DNA of 64,000 nucleotides from the NCBI GenBank assembly GCA_012934845.2, contig WNNJ02003657.1, forward strand, positions 1 to 64,000. The letters are read 5' to 3'. Under the pieces are notes generated by a model, which worked only from the letters and a program-made list of their open reading frames with translations, was not told the origin of the DNA and searched no databases. Position numbers and translations under genes: made by a program. Position 1 is the stretch's first letter; every line of letters starts with the position of its first letter. The stretch comes from Pomphorhynchus laevis (taxonomy: Eukaryota; Acanthocephala; Palaeacanthocephala; Echinorhynchida; Pomphorhynchidae). Shown in pieces: positions 1 through 12,061 of the stretch.

Positions 1-1040
1 ATGTGCGGGTGGATGAGCATAGATGAGAATGTCATCCACGTATTGCATGACGTTACAGGAGTAAGGTTTGATAAACGGATAGAGATCGCCAAGCAGAAGA
101 GAGAAAAGAAGGGGACCTAGGACTGAACCTTGTGGAACCCCGCAAAAAATAGGGATGGGAGGGGAGGATTATGAATTAGAACAGACGCGAAAGGAACGGT
201 CGGATAGATATGAGGCAAACCATGCTACGGAGGAAGAAGAAACGCCGTAATCATAACGAAGGCGAGAAAGGAGGACGGAGTAATGGACAATGTCGAATGC
301 AGAGCAGAGGTCGAGGGAGATGAGAACACTATATAGAGCCTTGTCTCGAGAAATGAGTAAGTCGTTGTACACTTTTATGCATGCGATTTCTGTCGAGTGA
401 TTAGAGCAGAAAGCGGATTGAAAAGGAGGGTACAGATTGAATGAGGAGAGATAATCGTTGATTTGTATTAAGATAAGGCGTTCTAAGAGCTTAGAAAGAG
501 TAGGGAGTAGTGAAATGGGGCGATAGCTACATGGAAGGGAGGGGTCGAGCGATTGTTTCTTAAGGAGGAGACGAACGATTTCGGATTTCTAGTGTGAAGA
601 GAAGATACGACTGTGGATGGACGAGTTAAACAAGGTTGTGAGAAATGGGGATATTGATGAGGATATAGATTTTAATATGTGAGTAGGCAGGGGATCGGCA
701 GGTGAGGTTTTGTTGGGCAAGGACATGAGGACAGATGATACTTCTGTAGGTGAGACAGGGAGAAGATGAAAGAGTTCCGGAAGGATGAGGCTAGTGGGGC
801 AGAGTGGGATAGGATTGAGACCGGGGTGTGAGAGAACAACGCGGGTACTTTGGTCTGGAGAAATGACGAATAATCATGGGGATTGGTGTTGCACGGCGAA
901 GAGGAACGAGCAAGGATTGAGTTAAAAGTACGCCATAGAGTCTTAGAGTTGAATGAAGTGATGATTTTATGCTGCCAGAAGGAGTTGCATTTGGTACGTT
1001 GTTGATGCGTGTATTTAGCCACCATCTATCTACCTATATA
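1..1040 (-). mobile_element. L2/CR1-type non-LTR fragment (family A), runs off the left edge
   Basis: On the minus strand the segment encodes the start of a reverse transcriptase. At 372-169 there is LISLDLCSAFDIVHYSVLLS, which is motif A. Upstream (1025-380) comes the endonuclease-to-RT linker in shifting frames. The protein closely resembles the better copy at 32310-33608 (same YNDLLISRD and SYLSxRxFRVxSNS stretches), so both belong to one L2/CR1-clade LINE family. The rest of the RT would lie left of base 1. The frame changes several times, so the copy is dead. Its 5' side meets unrelated PLE sequence near 1040-1130. Confidence 0.8.
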
Positions 1041-1129
1041 TATGATGGTCATTGTTTGCGTTAGTCTCTGTATGTGTATGAAACCTCCATATCCAGCGTT
1101 GCTCTTTATCGTCTTCACTGACTTCTAAA

Positions 1130-1453
1130 ATTTGATAGCGAAAAATATGTTCTACACCATGAGAGAGTGTGAGTCAGCGTCGTCTGCTATTAATCCAATC
1201 TTAATGTTGTGTCTTCGTTTTATCAATATATTTTTAAACGCACGTTTGCTCTCACCGATGTACTGTGTTTCGCACTCTCGGCAGCTTCCCAATAGATTAA
1301 TGCTTTTGTTTTACAGTTAGCGAAGAACTGTTGACGGTAACTTTTTCCAGTCATTGTGCTGAGGACTGTTGGTATTGTATTAATGCCAATCCAACATTTA
1401 CATCGCTTGACATTACACTTGAACGTATAGTGTACATTAGTACTGTGCCGCAC
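1130..1453 (-). mobile_element. Penelope-like element fragment, GIY-YIG endonuclease part
   Basis: The minus strand encodes KCNVKRCKCW followed by NCKTKALIY. In the next frame it continues with a Cys-rich stretch and QYIGESKRAF. Paired cysteines followed by (I/V)YLL and QYxGE are the signature of the GIY-YIG nuclease that follows the RT in canonical Penelope-like elements. The signature is spread over two frames, so at least one frameshift is present. The copy is short and flanked by non-LTR sequence on both sides. Whether it belongs to the Neptune or Poseidon group cannot be told from this piece. Confidence 0.6.
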
Positions 1454-2030
1454 ATTATCTTGCTATGTGTGCTCAGCGACTGCAGTGTTTGCTTCGCTCT
1501 GTAGTAGACACGCGGGTGCTTGATATTGCTGCCGTAGTATTAGTTTGCTTTATCAATAATATTGAGCAAGTCAACTTGCAGGTTCCGTAATGTGGGGCAG
1601 TGGTCGACAGTCATAATAGTGTAATTTTCGTATTTTACTCTTCGTTATCACTGTAGAGTTTTACTCTTCATCATTGCTGAGTTTCTCAAATTCTGGTGTA
1701 TGAGTTTGTTGATCCACCTTTTCGTTGATATCCGACGATGCATTAACATGCTTTGAAAGCTCATAATATGTTTGTATTGCTTTTTATGCTCAGAGCACGT
1801 TCGAATAATCAGTTGTATTTCAACAACGTTGAAATTTCCGTTGTATACGGTGTTTTGTTTGATGTTCTTGGAATGACAGCTGTCAGCTTGGATAAGCGTA
1901 GGAACAAAAGTATCCTTTCGATATAATTCGTTCTATATTATTATGTAGACAACGTTACGAGCATAGCTCAGAGTTGTCGACAAATTGATTGCCAAAATAA
2001 AAGAAAAAGAGAAAAACAAAAACAAATCAG
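1454..2030. other. No gene recognised
   Basis: This is AT-rich sequence between the PLE fragment and the 3' end of CR1-like element B. No long ORF or clear repeat was seen. It may be decayed PLE linker, but I cannot support that. Confidence 0.5.
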
Positions 2031-3065
2031 TCAACAATTTAAAATAATCTGTCGTTTAAAGAGTTCACGAGTCGCTGCATTTACAATACAATCGCTTAAA
2101 CGATTCCATAAATTTATTATTCGTTGTCCAAATTGAATGGTCCTAGAATGTACTATTCGTCGGCGACTAAGATAAAACGAGTGACCTCGCAAAGCTCGAG
2201 TTGATCGAATGTTGAAGAGCTCACGTAACACATGGTGTTCATTGTGAAATACCTAGCATACAAGACAAATCCCGCGAGTCACGAATATCACATAATGACT
2301 GCATATTTAAAGATCAAAGACGGTCCTCGTAAGGAAGTTCTCTCAAATAATGTACTAACTTTGGCACCTTCTTAAGTCGAGATATCTCATCTCTGGTTCG
2401 AGGGTATAAACATTGAGAAGCATATAACACATGACATAGTACAAAAGCGGTTGCAAGAACTCTAAAAGAACGTGGACTCACATAGCTGAATGATCGGCGA
2501 AGGAAACCAACCATACGCATGGCCTTCGAACAAATGTACTCAGTGTTTTGGCGAGTGGAGAAATCATCCGTTATCAATACGCCAAGATCTTTATAGCTCG
2601 AAACCAATTTAATCACTCGATCCCCGAGATGATATATCGGCACTGGAACAATATTACGTGATCGAATGTGCATGCAAGTGCACTTCGAGGCATTAACATA
2701 TAGACCATTAGAACGTGCCCACTTAAGAATCGTGTCAATATCTGATTGAAGAATGTTTCGATCATAATCCGACTTGATGACTCTCCAAATTTTTAAATCG
2801 TCTGCAAATAATAATAAATGCGAACTTATTACACTAGGGAGATCGATGGTGAAAATACAAAACAGAAGAGGACCCGATACAGACCCTTGCGGGACACCGG
2901 CATAAACTAGATAATGCTAGGAAAGGGTACCGTGAATGGCGACCAGAAAGAAAGTTGCATATCCGACGAATGATAATTTGATTGATGTTTAATGCACTCA
3001 TCTTCATAATCAACTTATCATGGAAGACATGGTCAAATGCTTTGGAGAAGTCAAAAAATATGGCA

Positions 3066-4845
3066 TCTACAGGATACTTCTCATCCACTATGGAACCCTA
3101 ACTTTCCTGTGGAACAGTTTTTAGGGAATCCGTGCTGATTAGTAGAAAATAACCTGTATGATTCTAGGTAGTTACTGATTATCCGATAAAGTAATCTCTC
3201 TAATACACGACACCGTACAAATGTTAAACTAACCAGTCGGTAGTTATCTACACATGATCGATCACCTTTCTTATGAAGCGGCTTAATGATAGAGCGTTTC
3301 CATGCATTTGGGACTATACCGTGATATAATGATGCTATAAATATCCTATATAAAGGCGCATCAATGACATCATGAAGATTCTTCAGATATATTGAGGGAA
3401 GTAAATCTGGGCAAATCGAGCACGATGGTTTCAGTCGTCTAAACTCTTTTATAACATCTTGGACTGTGAACAAGTGAAGAATATCAAAAATTGACGAATT
3501 AATACGAGTAATTTCTATACGAAGAGAAGTAGTAGCTGATACGAGAAATTTACGGCCAAATGCAGTAGCAATATCGAAATGATCTACTAGAGTGCGTCCA
3601 TTGTTTCCAATGATAAAAATAGAAGATCGAAGATTACTTTTAAAATTTGCATATTTAAATAATATGTTATGATTGTTGGCTGACTTTCCTACCAGTACTT
3701 GAAGTTAAAAAAGTCTTTGTTATTAAAACTCTTACAATCAATACAGTTCAAACGGAAAATTCGTTTTTGAATAATGGATCCGGCCAACAGATTTCGTTTA
3801 TTGCGGCATCACTGGAATTTGATTTAAATTTCAATTTTAAATTGTAAGAACTTATTAAAATCAAGACAATTTTAAATTCTCTAATCGTTGAAGTAATCAT
3901 TGTAATCGATGTAATCGTTGTAAAGGTTGTAATCGTTGTAATATAGTTGTAATCGTTGTAATCGTAGTAATCGTAGCAATCGTATTAATCGTAGTTTGTA
4001 TGTTATTTATTGTAAGTCATCATCGATAGCCAGACGTAAGTGTAAGAACTTCTTTTTGCATGTATATTATATCCTAAACTTTTTTAAGGTATTGAACTAT
4101 GAACAAGTGAAGAATATCTAAAATTGACGGATTAATACGAGTAATTTCTATACGAAGAGAAGTAGTAGCTGATACGAGAAATTCACGACCAAATGCAGTA
4201 GCAATATCTACAGGATACTTCTCATCCACTATGGAACCCTAACTTTCCTGTGGAACAGTTTTTAGGGAATCCGTGCTGATTAGTAGAAAGTAACCTGTAT
4301 GATTCTAGGTAGTTACTGATTATCCGATAAAGTAATCTCTATAATACACGACACGACACAGAGGTTAAACTAACCGTCGATAGTTATCTACACATGATCG
4401 ATCACCTTTCTTATGAAGCGGCTTAATGATAGAGCGTTTCCATGCATTCGGGACTATACCGTAATATAATGATGCTATAAATATCCTACATAAAGGCGCA
4501 GCAATGACATCATGAAGATTCTCCAGATATATTGAGAGAAGTAAATCTGGGCAAATCGAGCACGATGGTTTCAGTCGTCTAAACTCTTTAATAACATCAT
4601 GAACTGTGAACAAGTGAAGAATATCAAAAATTGACGGATTAATACGGGTAATTTCTATACGAAGAGAAGTAGTAGCTGATACGAGAAATTCACGACCAAA
4701 TGCAGTAGCAATATCGAAATGATCTACTAGAGTGCGTCCATTGTTTCCAATGATAGAGCTGGAAGGTCGAACGTTACTTTTAAAATTTGCATATTTAAAT
4801 AATATGTTAGGATTGTTGGCTGACTTTCCTACCAGTACTTGTTCA
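3066..4845. repeat. Internal duplication within element B
   Basis: About 640 bp at 3066-3702 recurs nearly unchanged at 4208-4845, an offset of about 1,142 bp. A third partial copy of about 110 bp lies at 4100-4208. All copies share the same RT start and linker text. Unrelated DNA with a minisatellite (3703-4090) lies between them, so element B was rearranged after insertion. Confidence 0.8.
3895..3992. repeat. Minisatellite, TTGTAATCG-type units
   Basis: About ten degenerate 9-bp units related to TTGTAATCG (variants TAGTAATCG, TAGCAATCG) lie in the spacer of the duplicated CR1 segment. No coding potential was seen. Confidence 0.8.
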
Positions 4846-6054
4846 AATTGCCGCTTTTTAAGTCTCTTGAGATATGTGAAATGATTCCGACACTTTTTAA
4901 ATGACCTATAATCAGTTTCTCCATTCCTATATCTTACGAATTTTTGCTTTTTGGATCTCAATGCCTCCTGAAGTTCCTTATCAAACCAAGGATTTGTGCG
5001 TGCACGGGCAGTTGCTACCTTACGATGTGAGAAACGTAGAAGGAGCGATATCATTAATGTTTCAAATTGTTGCCAAGATGATTCAACTCCAAATATCAAT
5101 GGATCATACCAATTTGTACCGAGAAGGGATTGACGTACTAAACTGAAATTGGTTTTGAAACATTGTACTGGCATACAATGAAGACTCAGGTTGTGACAAT
5201 ATATTAGATAAGTTTGTATTAAAGCGAATAACAGAATGATCAGAGCTGTCCTGGGGATCCAAATATATTACACCAGTGACCAAATATTTATCGGAAGTAA
5301 GACAAATATCAAGCAAAGACTGATGGTCTCCAGAGAAACGAGTAAACATTGAGACATGTTGCGTTAGATTAAGAAAATTGATAGTATCAAGGAATGCTGA
5401 TGAATAATTATTGTTATCTAAGCATATGTAGTTAGTCCAGTCTATAGAAGGCATATTTAGATCGCCCACTACTACCACATTACTACGGGATCCAAACTTT
5501 AATAATGTATCAACTATGGAACAAACATCCATTCTTGGACTACGATATATAAGACCAATAGTAACTAACACATGACCGGACAGTAATATATCGCCCCATA
5601 GTTTCTGTGCCACCTTCAGACTTGGCACTTAAGGTCATAAACGCTACACTATTATGTAAATATAAAATTACCCCACCCCCTCTCTTTCCAGTCCTACCGA
5701 CACGATAAGAAGAATAATTAACTATTTCAATCTAGTGATCAGATATATCGGATAGAAGCCAGCTTTCTGTTATTACGATTAAGAAGGGCTGGGAATATTG
5801 AATACGTTGCTTCAATTCGTGAATTATATTAGGAAGACTGTGTGCGTTAGTATACAAGATCACAGAACTAGACATTATTGAAGCACATGTGTTATTTGCT
5901 TTACTGTTAGCACTATTTAATCCCGCCAGAGCAGATCACAACGGTGATTGATGATAAACAATGTCATCTAAGTAATCACATGTATTTGTAATGGGTATGT
6001 TGGATAAGCTAGAAGCTAGGAGAGGAGCTAAATCTAATCTACATACAGCGGAGT

Positions 6055-6366
6055 CTAATTCAAGCGAGTCCCTCGTCGCACAATTTGAAAATTCCGAATT
6101 CTTAAGTTTGTTTCCACTGCGTCTAAGCGCGATTTTAATAATTTTCTAACCTCCCGAAGACGTTCACGTTTAAACATGTCAAGATCATTAAGTAATCTAA
6201 TGGGAGAACCTTTAAGATGATAGGAGTTGCTCAAAATAGATTTGGCAGCCGCTGCGTCGGTAAAAATTGCTTTTAATAATCTAGGATGATTATTCTGCTT
6301 GTTACCAATTCGAAACAAAGCTAATAGTTTAATTTTGGATGTTACCTCTTTCTGTAATGGTACCAA
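6055..6366 (-). pseudogene. CR1-type ORF1 protein, C-terminal domain (copy 1)
   Basis: A 103-residue minus-strand peptide contains LFRIGNKQNNHPRLLKAIF, then AKSILSNSYHLKGSPIRL and a basic REVRKLLKSRLDAVETNLRI stretch. This is the pattern of the conserved C-terminal domain of CR1/L2 ORF1 proteins, which bind the element RNA. It should belong to element B, whose endonuclease follows downstream on the same strand. The N-terminal part (7000-6400) is broken into short frames. An identical copy lies at 7881-8192. Confidence 0.65.
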
Positions 6367-7202
6367 AATGGTTGATAGTATCGCATAATATATGTTGTAT
6401 GTTGACCGATATAGATTCAGGTTTATTAGTGATCAACGATAGCGTGAGAATGATCATGATATTTGCGTACGCGGGAAAAGCGTTGCTCAGAGGAAATCAC
6501 TGATTTTCCATCAAGATTATGTGGCGATCTATCAATGACTCCAGTTATTTGGTAAGTATCAGGTTCAACATTTGCTAATGACTCGAATTGATTTGAATCT
6601 TTGTGATTAAGAGACACTTCATCTGACTGACCCAGACTGTTAACATATGTAGAGTGCTTAGGTGATTAAATCAGTAAATACATCTGTATTAGTAAGAGTT
6701 GCTGAGAAGCTTGAATTGATATCGGATTGACTGTACGATCGTTGTAGGTTTCCACTATCCAAATTTCCGTTATTGATAAGATTGTCATTGTTTAAACTGT
6801 TATTTTCGATAATCGGTAGTTGGATATTTGATTTAATGATTCATTTTCGATTTGCAGAAAGTCTGTGACAACGTGTTGATCTTGCAATGTTTGGGAATTG
6901 TCTGTAAATCGACCGCTTTTTCATTTGATGATAATAATTGTTCTTTTCGATGTTTTCCAGTTTCGTTCGAATTGTATTTTACTAACATCTTTGTCACGAA
7001 TGATATATACTATTTGAATTGTCATGGCTGATAGACAATTGATCATTCTTTGAAACTATAAATTCTTTACAGAGAGATGCTGAACAAAATCCGCAGAAAA
7101 TATCTATCTAGAAAATTTGAAGGAAGACGAAGAGGTAGCCAAACAGTAGTCCACACAGGGCAATCTGTCATGGAACACTCTACATAATGCTGGGATCCAT
7201 TA

Positions 7203-7580
7203 TCATTCACAGTTGATTTTGTCATTTTCCTCCGTTTCTTTATATTTTAGTGAAAATTTTTCGCCTTTAAGTTGTTCACTACCAAGTTGATAGAACGGTA
7301 CTTGAGCAGAACAGTTTCTCTCAATTGTATGTATATTATTTTTGATATTTTTGGCCATCACGATTTCCGATGGTAGTCGATTCCAATCATTTGTACAACG
7401 ATGGGACAACCGATCCAACCGTGAACTGCGACCATGAGACGATATCCTCAACAACAGGGGATGACCTCTGTGACATCGTCTATCGTTGATAACTACTGAA
7501 TGGGTAGAATATCCATCCGAACCGTTGGCGATATGCCACATTACTAACAAATCTAGGATGTACAGTCTTTGGTGCAGAGT
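7203..7580 (-). pseudogene. CR1-type RT C-terminal tail of element C (duplicated fragment)
   Basis: The minus strand encodes LVMWHIANGSDG, RRCHRGHPLLL and CTNDWNRLPSEIVMA. These are the tail motifs (RGH..., N-x-WN-x-LP) that end CR1/Jockey-group RT proteins. The same text lies in the second duplicate at 9029-9406, where it connects to the rest of element C. Confidence 0.75.
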
Positions 7581-9406
7581 GAAGCCAGCTTTCTGTTATT
7601 ACGATTAAGAAGGGCTGGGAATATTGAATACGTTGCTTCAATTCGTGAATTATATTAGGAAGACTGTGTGCGTTAGTATACAAGATCACAGAACTAGACA
7701 TTATTGAAGCACATGTGTTATTTGCTTTACTGTTAGCACTATTTAATCCCGCCAGAGCAGATCACAACGGTGATTGATGATAAACAATGTCATCTAAGTA
7801 ATCACATGTATTTGTAATGGGTATGTTGGATAAGCTAGAAGCTAGGAGAGGAGCTAAATCTAATCTACATACAGCGGAGTCTAATTCAAGCGAGTCCCTC
7901 GTCGCACAATTTGAAAATTCCGAATTCTTAAGTTTGTTTCCACTGCGTCTAAGCGCGATTTTAATAATTTTCTAACCTCCCGAAGACGTTCACGTTTAAA
8001 CATGTCAAGATCATTAAGTAATCTAATGGGAGAACCTTTAAGATGATAGGAGTTGCTCAAAATAGATTTGGCAGCCGCTGCGTCGGTAAAAATTGCTTTT
8101 AATAATCTAGGATGATTATTCTGCTTGTTACCAATTCGAAACAAAGCTAATAGTTTAATTTTGGATGTTACCTCTTTCTGTAATGGTACCAAAATGGTTG
8201 ATAGTATCGCATAATATATGTTGTATGTTGACCGATATAGATTCAGGTTTATTAGTGATCAACGATAGCGTGAGAATGATCATGATATTTGCGTACGCGG
8301 GAAAAGCGTTGCTCAGAGGAAATCACTGATTTTCCATCAAGATTATGTGGCGATCTATCAATGACTCCAGTTATTTGGTAAGTATCAGGTTCAACATTTG
8401 CTAATGACTCGAATTGATTTGAATCTTTGTGATTAAGAGACACTTCATCTGACTGACCCAGACTGTTAACATATGTAGAGTGCTTAGGTGATTAAATCAG
8501 TAAATACATCTGTATTAGTAAGAGTTGCTGAGAAGCTTGAATTGATATCGGATTGACTGTACGATCGTTGTAGGTTTCCACTATCCAAATTTCCGTTATT
8601 GATAAGATTGTCATTGTTTAAACTGTTATTTTCGATAATCGGTAGTTGGATATTTGATTTAATGATTCATTTTCGATTTGCAGAAAGTCTGTGACAACGT
8701 GTTGATCTTGCAATGTTTGGGAATTGTCTGTAAATCGACCGCTTTTTCATTTGATGATAATAATTGTTCTTTTCGATGTTTTCCAGTTTCGTTCGAATTG
8801 TATTTTACTAACATCTTTGTCACGAATGATATATACTATTTGAATTGTCATGGCTGATAGACAATTGATCATTCTTTGAAACTATAAATTCTTTACAGAG
8901 AGATGCTGAACAAAATCCGCAGAAAATATCTATCTAGAAAATTTGAAGGAAGACGAAGAGGTAGCCAAACAGTAGTCCACACAGGGCAATCTGTCATGGA
9001 ACACTCTACATAATGCTGGGATCCATTATCATTCACAGTTGATTTTGTCATTTTCCTCCGTTTCTTTATATTTTAGTGAAAATTTTTCGCCTTTAAGTTG
9101 TTCACTACCAAGTTGATAGAACGGTACTTGAGCAGAACAGTTTCTCTCAATTGTATGTATATTATTTTTGATATTTTTGGCCATCACGATTTCCGATGGT
9201 AGTCGATTCCAATCATTTGTACAACGATGGGACAACCGATCCAACCGTGAACTGCGACCATGAGACGATATCCTCAACAACAGGGGATGACCTCTGTGAC
9301 ATCGTCTATCGTTGATAACTACTGAATGGGTAGAATATCCATCCGAACCGTTGGCGATATGCCACATTACTAACAAATCTAGGATGTACAGTCTTTGGTG
9401 CAGAGT
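7581..9406. repeat. 1,826-bp tandem duplication, copy 2
   Basis: Second copy of 5755-7580 at a fixed offset of 1,826. At its right end the sequence continues into element C (CATCATACCC...). Copy 1 instead runs straight into copy 2. No obvious microhomology was seen at the 7580/7581 junction. Confidence 0.92.
7881..8192 (-). pseudogene. CR1-type ORF1 protein, C-terminal domain (copy 2)
   Basis: The peptide is identical to that at 6055-6366, carried by the second 1,826-bp unit. The conserved LLALFRIGNKQ start and basic C-terminal helix are retained. It lies downstream of element C's 3' end on the minus strand and is cut off from any endonuclease by the duplication junction. Confidence 0.65.
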
Positions 9407-10405
9407 CATCATACCCAAACTTTTAAGTCTGTCACGATAACTCATATGAGAACAACTCGAGCACTGTTTGCTGCCACGATAAAGAATATTTTCTAAGTCA
9501 TTCAACTCTTTTTTGGACGTTGGAAAACTGGCTTGTATAGCGAACTAAATATGTGGTCTCACAAGTGCATTAAATAGAATTCCAAAACATGTGGGTGACA
9601 CAAACTTGAAGCAGTTTTTTTATCAAGTACCGCATTCTTCTGGCAGACGCGTATCTACGTTCAGTGTCCACTCTAGACTTCAAGGAAGAATTAGTTATGA
9701 TTCTAAGGTCTCGTACATGAGATACACAATTAATTATTTGAGAGCCTATAGTATATCGGGCAGTTACAGAACTATACCCGAAACGAAGGTGAACACACTT
9801 AGAGACGTTCAATAGTATTCATGTAGCCTACTCCAAATTTATATTCTATCAATATCAATTAGCAGAAACTCTACATCCTTTGGAGAATTAATTGTGCTCC
9901 ACACTTTCAAGTCATCTGCGAAAGCAATATATTGGCCTCGCAGTTTACTCAGCAGAGAGTTGATGAAAATGTAAAAAAGAAACGGGCCAAGCACAGTCCC
10001 TTGAGGAACCCCTGAAGTCACACTACGCGGAGACCACAACTACTTGATAATAATGCTCTATTAAAATCAAGAAACAGGGCATCAATAGAGCTCCCTCGAG
10101 ATAATTCTGCCACCCACGCCTCACGAGAACACAAGAGATTCGTCAGACATGATCTGCATTTTCTGAAACCATGCTGTTTAGAGCAAATAAGTCTGGACTC
10201 AAACAAGTGACTCATTATCCTGTCGTGAACTATACGCTCCATAATTTTACTTATATGGCTAGTTAAACTTATAGGCCTGTAGTTACTAGCTGAGTTCCGC
10301 ACACCTTTCTTATAAACAGGTACTACCATAGCACATTTCCAGTCGAGCGGTAATTTGTCAGAGTTTAAAGAGAGCTGAAACAGTATTGTCAAGGGCCATG
10401 GAGGT
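9029..10405 (-). mobile_element. CR1-like non-LTR retrotransposon (element C), RT portion, broken
   Basis: On the minus strand, 10392-10018 encodes the RT fingers (WKCAMVVPVYKKG, SNYRPISLTSHISKIMERIV, SKQHGFRKCRSC, DALFLDFNRA). 10039-9839 follows with motif B (TSGVPQGTVLGPFLFYIFIN) and motif C (YIAFADDLKVW), then thumb sequence at 9812-9570. The tail is at 9505-9029 (SYRDRLKSLGM, DWNRLPSE). The motifs fit the CR1 group. RT blocks sit in different frames, so there are several breaks. The 5' end is truncated near 10405 against a PLE fragment, and the 3' end is caught in the 1,826-bp duplication. Confidence 0.8.
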
Positions 10406-10411
10406 GTGCAC

Positions 10412-10800
10412 TCAAGATACGTAAAAGAAAGAAAAAATCTGCGCGACTTTTGGAATAATGACTTTTAGGCTGACGTATTCGGCAAGCAGATTTCTGACAT
10501 TCTCAGAAGCCTGGAGAAGACTTAACTCGCTCGTAGGTTCATAACCATCGCTACTCAATTGCCTCGTGCCTTCTTCGATATAATCCTCATTACTCCATAC
10601 TACCATTTCACCTCCTTTATCACTGCGCTTAATTATTACATCCGACATGTTTCAGATTTTTCTGATCGTATCATACAATTCTTTGCTAATATTCATTGCC
10701 TCGTTATCAGTGCATTGTTTCGAAACATATTTCTCAAACATCTTCCCAACTTTAGACGATCCTGTATGATTCAGAGGTCTAGAGTTTAAGGCCACCTTTC
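10412..10800 (-). mobile_element. Penelope-like RT fragment (N-terminal part)
   Basis: The minus strand encodes VIIKRSDKGGEMVVWSNEDY followed by GTRQLSSDGYEP. The pattern (K)xxDKGGxxVVWxxxDYxxE is the hallmark at the N-terminal side of the RT in canonical Penelope-like elements. A related but distinct version (KKADKSGQFVIWGYDDY) lies at 19333. The fragment abuts the truncated end of element C. Confidence 0.75.
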
Positions 10801-10924
10801 AAATGCCTTTTGTACGTTCATAACGATAAAATTTGAAAGGGGTAAGAGCAAAATTCAAAACTCGTGAGAGCAAATTCAGTTGTGGTTTAGTAAATTACTA
10901 CACGGATTTAGTAAATCCGTTCTT

Positions 10925-11475
10925 GTATGTCTCTTCTTTCATCGCTTCTTTTCCCTAAAATCGATTACTGCCTTAGCATTTTCGCCAATTCTCCAAAATC
11001 CATCATCCTACCCCTACAACGAATAATCAACACCGCCGTTCGAGTGCTCTTTCGTCTCCGTCGCTTCGACCACACATCCACATATTTTGCCCAACTCTCC
11101 TGGCCCACCATCCACATCCGCATCAAACTCCGCCTTCTCGTTACCTTTCGTCTCATCGCTGTCGGCTCCCCATCGTTCATCAACCTTCATTTCTTTATAC
11201 GATACTCGCCCCACCTCGCTATCGCTTCGTTCCTGTCATACCCTCTTACTCCACGTTCCTAATTACTCCAACAACTACGGTCTCCGATCCTTCCTCGTCG
11301 CCGCCTCACTCGCCTGGAATCAACTCCCTCTCGACGTCCGCCGCGCCCCCTCCTTTATCACATTCAAACACCTCCTCCGTTCACACCTTCTCGACACCTG
11401 ATTCACAGTCTTGTTTTGTTGTGGTCATGTAAGCGTGCGCTGGCACGCATTTGCCACGTTAAAATAAATCCTTTT
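10925..11475 (+). mobile_element. L2/CR1-type non-LTR (family A), 5'-truncated copy with 3' tail
   Basis: Plus-strand peptides give KIDYCLSIFANSPKS, LPLQRIINTAVRVLFRLRRF and, in another frame, SFLVAASLAWNQLPLDVRR. These are the RT thumb and C-terminal tail of family A (compare 33310-33770). The tail ends with a 3' stem-loop, GCGTGC-GCTG-GCACGC at 11433-11448, and then TTTGCCACGTTAAAATAAA. The copy is strongly 5'-truncated, as is usual for LINEs, and has at least one frameshift. Confidence 0.85.
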
Positions 11476-12060
11476 TTTAAATTCACTGGACGAGAGGTTC
11501 GTAACGTTATAAATCCCCGATTGGTCGGATTTTCATTGAACGGGTTTTCTGTACGAGACGTGGCGTTTGTTTTGTTGCCATTCGTGAAGTCGTAACTCGT
11601 TAGTTGTGACTGACCTTCTATATACCTTAGACAGTTATGGGCATTTGCAGCGTAGAAGATCCCTCAGCAACTGTTCGTCAGATTGATTAGAGCAATTTGT
11701 AGCCGCAATATCACTAGTAATTTTAATAGTCGTAATAATTCAGTTTTCAGCCCTGCGAATAATCAAACATTTTGCTTGTTTAAGCCTGTTCAGCCGATCG
11801 TGTTTGAGCAAGATAATTATCGGCGATAAACGCTGTTTCAGTCGATGCGACATTGTTATTAATACAGAAAGATAGGCAATCAATATTTAATTGCTTTTGG
11901 CTTAACATGTACATTGCAAAGTTAGTTCGATATCAGTATCGAACTCTGGTATATGCGCATTGTTTCGAAACACTTCTCAAACTTCCTTAATGAAGTAAAT
12001 GAATTTTAAGGTTAAAACTATTTTTCTGAAACCAGAACAGCGAAACGTTTTTAAACTATT
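11476..12060. other. No gene recognised
   Basis: Moderately AT-rich sequence between the family A tail and the 348-bp repeats. I saw no ORF or repeat that I could support. Confidence 0.5.
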
Positions 12061-12061
12061 T

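Larger units (their letters stand above)
2031..5754 (-). mobile_element. CR1-like non-LTR retrotransposon (element B), endonuclease and RT body, broken
   Basis: Read on the minus strand, 5628-5104 encodes the AP-endonuclease half (VVVGDLNMPSIDW, then SDHSVIRF). The endonuclease-RT linker and RT start follow in 5174-4365 (AWKRSIIKPLHKKGDRS). RT motif A is at 3088-2834 (AIFFDFSKAFDHV), and 2673-2314 and 2231-2031 hold the thumb and tail (LWNRLSD). The order endonuclease, RT, tail and the GDLNxPxIDW form fit the CR1 clade. The body carries frameshifts and an internal duplication (see 3066-4845). ORF1 of the same element probably lies in the adjacent duplicated block (6055-6366). It is clearly inactive. 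Confidence 0.8.
5755..7580. repeat. 1,826-bp tandem duplication, copy 1
   Basis: This block recurs immediately as 7581-9406. Both begin GAAGCCAGCTTTCTG and end GGTGCAGAGT. The predicted peptides inside (103, 63 and about 115 residues) are identical in the two copies, and I saw no difference in the lines compared. The unit joins the 5' part of element B (ORF1, start of endonuclease) to the 3' end of element C. It is therefore a genomic duplication and not a transposition product. The duplication is very recent or an assembly artefact. Confidence 0.92.

Noticed and set aside
11014-11214. Open minus-strand frames opposite the family A tail
   Set aside because: They are shadows of the plus-strand RT tail, with no motif of their own.
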